From: Carnegiea gigantea
Taxonomy: Eukaryota; Streptophyta; Magnoliopsida; Caryophyllales; Cactaceae
Direction: 5' to 3'
DNA length: 64,000 nt
NCBI GenBank assembly: GCA_029747015.1
Contig: JAKOGI010000001.1
Span: 4,335,001-4,399,000 of the forward strand
Shown: piece by piece, positions 56,791 to 64,000 of the stretch
Layout of the letters: every line of letters starts with the position of its first letter
Position numbering within the stretch: position 1 is the first letter of the stretch
Notes under the pieces: model-generated
What the model saw: only the letters and a program-made list of their open reading frames with translations
Told to the model about the DNA's origin: nothing
Databases searched by the model: none
Position numbers and translations under genes: made by a program

Positions 56791-57658
56791 AAGAAGAAAT
56801 TTGCTAGAGGACGTCGAAGAGCAGATAGCCCACAAAAAATGGGGAATTGAATGAGGACTCTTTAGTTTTGGCTTGCTTGTTATTTATAGCAACGAATCGC
56901 CTCGCGTCCACCGATGGCGTCGTTTCCTGCTTTCCTAGATATTGGGCATTTGAGTTGGGCCCCAACCAACCTCATCAAGTTGTTTTCACATGCGACCCTT
57001 CTCTGGTTTTATTGTTTTCCATCTTTAACCCCCGATATTCTTCACTTGGTGTCTTTTTTCAGATTTTTTAGTTAATTTTAATTAAAAAAACAATAAGTCT
57101 CAAGGTATTTCTTAAGCAATGTCAGTGACCCATAAATAGTACTCAAAAAAATTATTTATCTTTCGTGTTGAAAGTATATTATAGAGAGTAACATAGATAA
57201 ATTTTAATGTATGTTTTTTTTACTATAAACGAATGAGTTGTGTGTAGTTTTGAAGAACTTAAGTTGGGGCTTCCTTCTTACAATTAGTTGATTAAGAGAT
57301 TAGCACAGCATGTAGAAATAAAATTGTTGTTGGAAGATTTTATACCAAATCGTACTAGAAGAAAGTCTAACATAATCACTTGTATAAAATTAGAGTCACC
57401 AAACTTTAAAAATTTATGGCACCAAAATGACAATGACTTACAACCAATCACAAAAGCACGGCTAATAATTTAACCAACCTACAATTAATCTCTTACTCTA
57501 CTAGACTCTCTATGGTATAGAATTTTTCTCAACTTTACTATCGCATGAAGAATCATTCATACACTTTTACTTCTTCATATTATTGTTATCAATATTTTTA
57601 ACAGAACATATCTTCAATAGTTACACTAAATTCGAGAATGATGAGATTTTGGAGTTAG
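56791..57658. other. Upstream/intergenic DNA
   Basis: Probable remainder of the paralogue 2 promoter on the left; the rest is AT-rich with no gene recognised. Confidence 0.5.
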
Positions 57659-57663
57659 TAGCC

Positions 57664-57941
57664 TGTAATACTCCGAGTATGACTTAAAAAGATCGAGGTG
57701 ATTACTTATATCACCAAATGTATACATTTCTTTTCGGGGAGTCCACCCTTAAGAACTTCACAGTTCAGGTACTTGTTGGGGAACAATATTGGGATGGGTG
57801 ACCTTCTGGGAAGCTTCCCAAGTAGCGTGTGAGCGACGACGAAGTACGTCGGAAAGGCTTATGGTGATTTGTGCGGTTAGTCAACGATCCTTGAAACCAT
57901 TATTGGTAAGACCTATGACCGAGAGGGGTCGGAACATTACA
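57664..57941 (+). repeat. Cassandra left LTR with 5S rRNA-like segment
   Basis: At about 57749-57832 it carries AACTTCACAGTTCAGG, then GGGATGGGTGACCTTCTGGG and AAGCTTCCC. The last part corresponds to the 5S rRNA internal promoter C-box region (GGATGGGTGACC). This copy has lost more of the AAGCGTGCTTG part than the right LTR. Confidence 0.92.
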
Positions 57942-58113
57942 GATGGTATCAGAACCGACCCGCGATCGTGAACTGCGCCAGTGGATGGAGAGCCCATGGG
58001 CAATCACCTAGCGGGGCAAAGATACTGCGTGGGGACCGCCGGTCAAAAGGACTCGTAAGTCGGTCGGTTGGTGAGGCACAACGAGGACATCGTGCGCTTC
58101 AAGTTGGGGTGAT

Positions 58114-58384
58114 TGTAACACCCCGAGTATGGCTTAAAAGGATCGAGGTGACTACTTATATCACTAAAGGTGCACCTTTCTTTTTAGGAGCCCACTTTTA
58201 AGAACTTCACAGTCAAGCGTGCTTGTTGGGGAGTAATCTTGGAATGGGTGACCTTCTGGGAAGTTTCCCAGTCAGCATGTGAGTGATGACGAAGCACGCC
58301 GGAAAGATTTATGGTAATTTGTGGGGTCAATCGATGATCCATTATTGGTAAAAACCCATGACCGAGGAGAATCGGGGCATTACA
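58114..58384 (+). repeat. Cassandra right LTR with 5S rRNA-like segment
   Basis: At about 58199-58280 it reads AACTTCACAGTCAAGCGTGC, then TTGGAATGGGTGACCTTCTG and GGAAG. It keeps the 5S AAGCGTGCTTG element better than the left copy but has GGAATGGG where 5S has GGATGGG. Confidence 0.92.
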
Positions 58385-58391
58385 TATAGCC

Positions 58392-59566
58392 TCTCCTTTC
58401 GATGAGCTTAACCTTGCTTAACCTCTCCGATCCAATAAGGGCATAGTTAAAATGATTTAGAGATTTTTTTTTTTAAAGAAAGGAATGTAGTTAGAAAGGA
58501 GAAAAAAACCATGGGTGACAGAAGCAAATATGTCAAATTGTGGGTTACGGAAGAAAAAAAGTTGGAAGTTTGGGGGGGGGGGGGTGATGCAGCGCATTGA
58601 ACCAAGAAGAAGGAAGGAACGCGTTCAATGTTTCGAGATAGGCGAAATTCCGCCGCGCTTGGTGACCGCTAAATCCGCCCCTTGCATTAAAAAATAAATT
58701 CCTTCAACTTTCACCTAATTTCAACTTTGCCCCTGCATTTTCCCCCACTTGCAAAACGTCCCCTACGTGTCTGGTCCTGTTCAGATATTCTTTAATTTCT
58801 TCCAACCCTCTGGCTCATTAATTTTTTTTTGTTTTTTAAATGGAAAGATCATGCTAAGAAGCCTAAGATGCATACCGTTTGCCCACTTAGCTGGCCATGT
58901 CATCTCACCTAATAAATTTAATCGTTCAATTCAATGAACCAGGGACGTGTAAACTTCATGTGTTTGTATTTATGCCTTACTATTTCATTGTTGTTGATGT
59001 GAAAGTCACTAACTGCCAGATGAATAAGGTGTAAATTTCTATAGAATAATCACGAATTTTCCAAATATATCCATTGGTGTGGCATGTGAGACCACTGCTG
59101 CTTCACCGGTCAATTATTTCTTTCTCATAGTCATAGTGCAAATCAAGTACTTGTGATATTTTATTTCTTGCTTAATATGACCGACGCTTGTCGATTGATA
59201 CATTTGCATCAAGAACGTAAGAAAATATCCGCCCAGTGGCCTGCAAACATCCAAATACTAGAATTTGTGCAACTTGTATGATGTTGTGGCATGACACTCT
59301 TGATATTTTTAGATATAACGAACGAATTGTTTTCTACCTTAAATGAGGAGTAGAAGTCATTATAACATAACAAAATATGAAGTTTGAGAGTATTGAACCA
59401 GCATACTTAAACCATAATATAATTATTGTAGATATCATACCATTTTGTTCACATAAATTTGAGGAGAATGTTATTATTAATCCCAACAAAATTCAGTTAA
59501 AAAACAAATTGTCACCATTGAATGATGTCATACTCCCTCTACCATAAAAATTACTCCCCTTAGAAT
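58392..59566. other. Intergenic DNA
   Basis: No gene recognised. A G12 run lies near 58573 and a T10 run near 58820. Confidence 0.5.
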
Positions 59567-59569
59567 TAA

Positions 59570-59959
59570 GGCTCCGTTTGGATCTTGAAAAATTTGATTA
59601 AAAGAAATAAATTTGAAAAAATTACTTTTTTCTTGTATTTGGTTTAGAGAAAATTACAAATAAAACAAATATGGAGGAAAGTTAGATGAAAAAATTATTA
59701 GAAAAAAAGTGATAAAATTTTCCTCATAAAATTGTGAGGAAAGTTTGAGGAAATTTCCAAACCTTCTCAAACCTGGCATTGCTCAGATGACAATATGATT
59801 CAAGTAGTTCATCAATATTCAAATTTCTCATCCAAATTCTTATATTTTTTTCTCAATCCAAACAAGATGGAAGAACTTATTCTCTCCTTACTTTTTTTCT
59901 TTCACATTTTTTCCTTCAACTTTTCTTTCCACCAAATTTTATACGGACCAAACAGTGCT
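59570..59959. mobile_element. Tourist-like MITE, 390 bp
   Basis: The left end GGCTCCGTTTGGATC and the right end GGACCAAACAGTGCT are imperfect inverted repeats, flanked by TAA (59567-59569 and 59960-59962). The interior is AT-rich with AAAAATTT-type motifs in both orientations. Non-coding. A different subfamily from the two GTTCTTTTCG elements. Confidence 0.7.
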
Positions 59960-59962
59960 TAA

Positions 59963-61270
59963 GGGTCTAATTTTAGCAAGACATAAATGAGACTCGTGCT
60001 TTTAAGGGAACAAGTAATTTGGAACAAATGCAATAATTAAAGGTGTCAACATTATCCATCCTTTATCTGTTTTTCTGTAACAATTTTTTGAACTATATTC
60101 TGATATATGCTTGCTTTGTGTGCAGTAATCATTTTGTGTCTATATATTCGCACCAAATAAACACCAACTTCATTTGGTTGAAGCATCTTAATTTTTGTAA
60201 TGAATATTTTCTTGTTTTAAAAGGAGACGTCTTTTCTTTTCAATGATCAATGTGTCAAAAAAACATAAAATAAGACTTTCTCTTTTTGTTATCATATTAT
60301 TATCAAATTTGACATGATTTTTATTGGAGGATTGTTATGATGGCTTACGTGTTAGGGAGTATTGTAATTTTCCTTTTGTAAAAATCCCGCAGATATTTTG
60401 TAAAACTGGATCTGTCTTTAACCATTGATAATGAGTCGATGACCAGAAGACATGCGCTGAAAAATGTCAGAGATAGTTACCAACCATGCAATCAAAATGT
60501 ATTAAATTTGAACAGTAACGCAGAAAGGCCATGAAGATGTTACATGTTGTTGTTCCCTGGTTGGAACGTACGCAGCGTTCATTGTAAAAAAAAAAAAAAC
60601 AATTTAAAAAAAAAAGAGAGAGGGGGGAAAGAAAGAAACATCTTCTTTATTATTTTTTTAATGAAAAAAGAAACATCTTCAAATAGCACAGTAACTTTAA
60701 ACTCAACGATTCCATCATGTACGAATTAAATCAGACAAGAAGCTTAACCTTTTGAGGAAATATCATGGAATGTATTTATAGGCTTTAGAAAATCATTCTA
60801 CAGTCCCCAAATGCACTTGGACCAAAACATAATTGCTTTTATTGAGACATGCTCTTTTCAATTTATAATAAGTATTTATTATTGTAATTGAGCACAATTT
60901 AGCACAATTAAGTACAATTAAACATATCATCAGAATTCAGCACATTTTAACATAATTTAGCACAATTAAGTACAATTAAACATAATTCCATACAATTCAT
61001 TACAATTAAAAGTGCTTAATTGATTACATTGTAATTAAATCTAAATCACCTATTCTTTATCAATAATTTGCTTATTTTGCTAATAATACAATTAGATTTA
61101 TTATTGCTATTGTCAATTTTGCTTAAAATTTAAAAATTTGTTACATTGCGTAACAAAATAAATTGTTTCACACTTTTCAGTATAATATAAAACTATTAAT
61201 AGTATTAGATGCATAAAATTGATACTATCTGATGAATTATTTTATTGTATAAATACATATCTTTTTCATA
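59963..61270. other. AT-rich intergenic DNA
   Basis: No supported gene. An A13 run lies near 60586. A two-copy ~75-bp duplication of TTTAGCACAATTAAGTACAA lies at about 60897-60990; the unit resembles AGCACAATTTA motifs near 47.0 kb. Confidence 0.55.
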
Positions 61271-61273
61271 AAT

Positions 61274-62149
61274 CACTACTAAAAAAATTCATATTAACGA
61301 CGGAATTCGGTGACGAAAAAAAATAAAGACGGAGAAATAGCTTTACAAAAAGTCAGATTAGACGACAGATATAGCGACGGAAATGTTAATCCGTCGCCAT
61401 AATTGACATATGGCGACGGAAATTCCGTCGCCATAAATAAATTTTTTTTGGAAAAAAATAGACGATGGAATTTCCGCCGCCTAAAAAAAAAATTTTTTTT
61501 AAAGGGGGAAGACGGAAATTCCGTCATCCCCCCATTTAAATGAAACCAGATTTCTGGTTTCATTTATCTGCCATTTCGAACACCCGAGGAGAGAGAGAGC
61601 GAGAGGAACGCCGCGTCCACCACCAGCTTAGCCGCCTCCCGCCGTGCCCAGCCACCGCCGCCAGTCGTCCGCTCCAACCGCCGCCGCCGGTCACCTCCCT
61701 CCACCGCCGGTCACCTCCCTCCACCGCCGTTTGTCGTCTGCTGCCCCCCACCGCCACCTTTTTGAAGTTAACTACAAAAACACATTCAGTTTACGACGGA
61801 AATACTGACAGAAAAAGGATGTTTTTCCAACGGAAATAACGACGGAAAGGGGGTCGTCGGGATCGGGCTCGTCGCAAAAAAAAATCCGACGGAATCCGAC
61901 GGATTTTCCGACGGGATCTGCCCGTCGGAAAATCCGTCAGACGCTCTGCAGTGGCAGCCCACTTACCGGAAATTCCGACGGATTTTCCGACGGAATTCCG
62001 TCGGAATTTCCTGCTACCCCCCAAAAGAAATTTTTTTTTTTGAAAAATGGATTCGAAATTCCCAAAAAGAACAACTTTTTTTAGAGGCTTGAAAACCCGA
62101 AATGAAAAGATTTTACGAAATGTACATATGCATGTAATAATTACTTTAT

Positions 62150-62210
<61 letters not shown>

Positions 62211-62898
62211 AGAGACATGCTGAATTAAATATTAAGTACGACATTGTACATGTTTTGAATGTGCACGCAAATTACTAAACTAATCAGAGTCGGATAAATT
62301 TGTGAGATCGTCATATTTGCCATTTTCGGAGTCCTCTTCATCGTCACGATTCAAGTTGATGTTGGAGGAGCCTGCACTTTGATACGCAACAATTCTACTA
62401 ATTTTCAAAACCCGAAAATCAGACATGTTACCAGGGTGAGGCACGGAGTCGGCGGCGGCGGGCACGGCGACGAGGCTACTGGAAAAATAAAAAACGTCAA
62501 AAACGTCAAAAACATCAATTAACTTCACTATTTCAACTTCAAACAACATAATAAGAAAAAAATAAACTTACCGATCACTTTTCCGATCACCAAAACCTTC
62601 AACCTTCAATTTCTCTCTATTCTCTCTCCTTCTCTTCCACACTATTCCTCTCTCTAAATTCACAATCGCCGGCTCAAAATTCCCTCCCCAACGTTTAAAA
62701 ATGCATGGGAACAAACGAGCCTCGAGATCCGTTTTTTTCCGACGGAATTCCGTCGGAATTTCTGTCGGAAAACAGTTCCGTCGGAAAATTTGTTTTTCGT
62801 CGGGGCCCTCTTGATTTTCCGTCGGACTCCCTGACATTTTCCGACGTCCGCCTTTCGCGTCGTTTTTTCCGTCGGCGATCTGATGCGTTTTTGTAGTG
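61274..62898. mobile_element. CACTA-type element (probably non-autonomous)
   Basis: The left end CACTACTAAAAAAATTC and the right end GCGTTTTTGTAGTG are inverted CACTA termini. Flanks are AAT and ATT, a 2-of-3 match. Sub-terminal repeats GACGGAAATTCCGTC and TCCGACGGAATTCCGTCGGA crowd both ends. A GC-rich segment (CCACCGCCGG twice, 61690-61730) and an AT-rich centre lie between. Alternatively 61274 is the 5' end of a larger CACTA element continuing through the transposase at 63.7 kb, with 62888-62898 a nested end; the window cannot decide. A minus-strand frame (62549-62280) with an acidic end DDEEDSENGKYDD is unidentified. Confidence 0.75.
62154..62207. repeat. (TA)n microsatellite
   Basis: 27 TA units without interruption, inside the CACTA-type element. 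Confidence 0.98.
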
Positions 62899-62979
62899 AT
62901 TGAGGTATTTGTCTCAACTAAACAACTTGAAATTTTTACAAATTTTTGTATTACATTATTAGAATTTCATAATTAGTTC

Positions 62980-63520
62980 GTATTTATGTTGAAATGTTGT
63001 GTTTATGTAAGGTTATTGGTTTAATTTTGTTCAAAATTAGGATAAATGCGATTTGGGGTTTAGGTTTGGTATTTTGAAGTTAAAGTTTGATATATTGGTG
63101 GAATGAAATAGTTTCATTGATAATGTTGTTGAAATGTGTAATTTGTGTGAGGTTATTGCTCTAATTCGTTACAAGAATTTGGTAAATGCGATTTAGGGTT
63201 GAGGTTTGATAGTTTGAAGTTGAAATTTCATATGTTGGTGGAATGAAATGTTTTAATTGATAATGTTGTCGAAATTTAGTTGGAGATTTTGCTCAATGCA
63301 ATTTAGCGTTTAGGTTTGGTGATGTGAACTTGAAAGTTGATATGTTGGTGGATTGAGATGTTTTAGTTTATTATTTTGTTCAAATGTGATGTTTGTATGA
63401 AATTGTAACTCATATTTGTTTAAAGTTTTCGCCCAACGCAATGTGCACTTAGATTTGGTAATTTGAAGTTTAAATTTGATATGTTGGTGGAATAAAATGG
63501 TCAACTATATATGAATTATT
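62980..63520. repeat. ~120-bp tandem repeat, about 4.5 copies
   Basis: The order TATGTTGGTGGAATGAAATG, GATAATGTTGTTGAAATG, AATGCGATTTAGGGTT, GAGGTTTGATAGTTTGAAGT recurs with substitutions from about 62980 to 63505. It lies just upstream of the transposase start, likely the 5' non-coding part or first intron of a CACTA transposase gene. Confidence 0.88.
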
Positions 63521-63709
63521 AGTTTTGTGATGTTCGTGAGAATGTAAGTATATTTATCACCTAGTTGTAAGTTTTTTTTGTAGTGCATGTGGAAATTTTA
63601 AAGTAAGCGTACATAATATATAATTGCCTAATTTATGTACTTATTATAATTTTGATTAAAATTAATTCTTGTCAAATACCTTATGTGGTTATTGTTATTT
63701 GAGCAGAAT

Positions 63710-64000
63710 ATGAATTGTCCTCCACATCGTAGGTGGATGTATAATAGATTACTGCCTGATCGTAGTGGTTATACGCAAGAATTTCTAGATGGAGTAAATG
63801 AATTCGATCAATTTGCACGTACACAGACAGAGTTTCTGAATGGGGGAAAGTATAGATGTCCTTGTACGAAATGCAGAAATAGGGTGTACTTGACACCTGA
63901 TGAGGTCAAGATGCACCTTATGTATAAGGGTTTTGTGCAAGGGTATTAGTTTTGGATAAGTTATGGGGAAATAGAACCTCAGGAATATGGTTTTAGGTAT
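63710..64000 (+). pseudogene. CACTA transposase, N-terminal transposase-associated domain
   Basis: The frame from ATG at 63710 gives RRWMYNRLLPDRSGYTQEFL, then FDQFARTQTEFLNGG, CPCTKCRNRVYLTPDEVKMH and LMYKGFVQGY. This is the Transpos_assoc domain (PF13963) at the N-terminus of En/Spm-CACTA TNPD/TNP2-type transposases, with its CPC-x-KC zinc-type cysteines present. A TAG at 63947-63949 stops the frame where the family usually has Trp. The same frame continues with FWISYGEIEPQEYGF to the window edge, so the gene is broken by one nonsense codon. ATG follows an acceptor-like TTGAGCAG (63699-63706), suggesting an upstream non-coding exon or intron. The rest lies outside the window. Confidence 0.88.

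Larger units (their letters stand above)
57664..58384 (+). mobile_element. Cassandra-type TRIM retrotransposon
   Basis: Two LTRs (57664-57941 and 58114-58384) begin TGTAATACTCCGAGTATG / TGTAACACCCCGAGTATGG and end CATTACA. TGGTATCAGAACC (57944-57956), the initiator-Met-tRNA-type primer-binding site, follows the left LTR. AAGTTGGGGTGAT precedes the right LTR as purine tract. The LTRs contain a 5S-rRNA-like segment, which defines Cassandra. The 172-bp interior has no gag or pol. TAGCC lies next to the left LTR (57659-57663) and again at 58387-58391, two bases beyond the right LTR, a probable duplication with a small shift. Confidence 0.93.

Noticed and set aside
58199..58280. Functional 5S rRNA gene
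   Set aside because: The match is partial, occurs twice in LTRs with a primer-binding site between, and lacks the intact 5S ends; it is a Cassandra element.
63575..63586. Second CACTA 3' terminus (TTTTGTAGTG)
   Set aside because: The motif is short, in a T-rich tract just before the transposase, and no matching start or 3-bp duplication was found; kept only as a possibility.

Overview
The window is AT-rich nuclear DNA of a flowering plant, most likely a eudicot. The evidence is an intron-containing SRO/RCD1-type gene with plant splice sites, a Cassandra element with 5S rRNA-like LTRs, plant L1 and RTE LINE relics, a Ty3-type gag-only LTR element, CACTA ends, and TAA-flanked Tourist-like MITEs. 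Species cannot be decided from the sequence. Gene density is very low; most of the recognisable sequence is transposable-element material of different ages.

Layout. 1-6.6 kb: AT-rich intergenic DNA with an unidentified exon-like piece (4.4-4.8 kb) and a tandem duplication (5.34-5.70 kb). 6.64-7.80 kb: a foldback Harbinger/Tourist-type MITE. 8.2-9.9 kb (+), 12.5-17.6 kb (-) and 24.3-27.6 kb (+): three heavily mutated L1-type LINE relics, one carrying a hAT-like MITE. 17.6-24.1 kb and 29.5-34.9 kb: long non-coding stretches with local duplications and a block shared between them. 28.31-29.49 kb: another TAA-flanked element. 35.03-37.30 kb (-): the one clearly complete conventional gene, a four-exon SRO-family gene (WWE, PARP-like, RST; 523 aa). 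37.91-45.89 kb: a structurally complete but pol-less LTR retrotransposon, read on the minus strand, whose only gene is a gag broken by one stop; about 4.6 kb of its interior is a set of short, dyad-rich tandem arrays. 49.80-50.03 and 56.38-56.62 kb (-): two paralogous intronless 77-codon genes, separated by a 5'-truncated RTE LINE (51.86-53.88 kb) and a CACTA derivative (54.10-55.01 kb). 57.66-58.38 kb: a Cassandra TRIM. 59.57-59.96 kb: a third Tourist-like MITE. 61.27 kb to the end: CACTA-type DNA, with the start of a transposase gene reaching the right edge.

The cellular genes are the SRO regulator and the two small paralogous proteins of unknown function; nothing shows that they act together. 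The least ordinary object is the 8-kb LTR element. Its LTRs, primer-binding site, polypurine tract and near-matching target duplication are all visible, yet the pol position is filled by successive tandem arrays, at least three of them built from self-complementary motifs.
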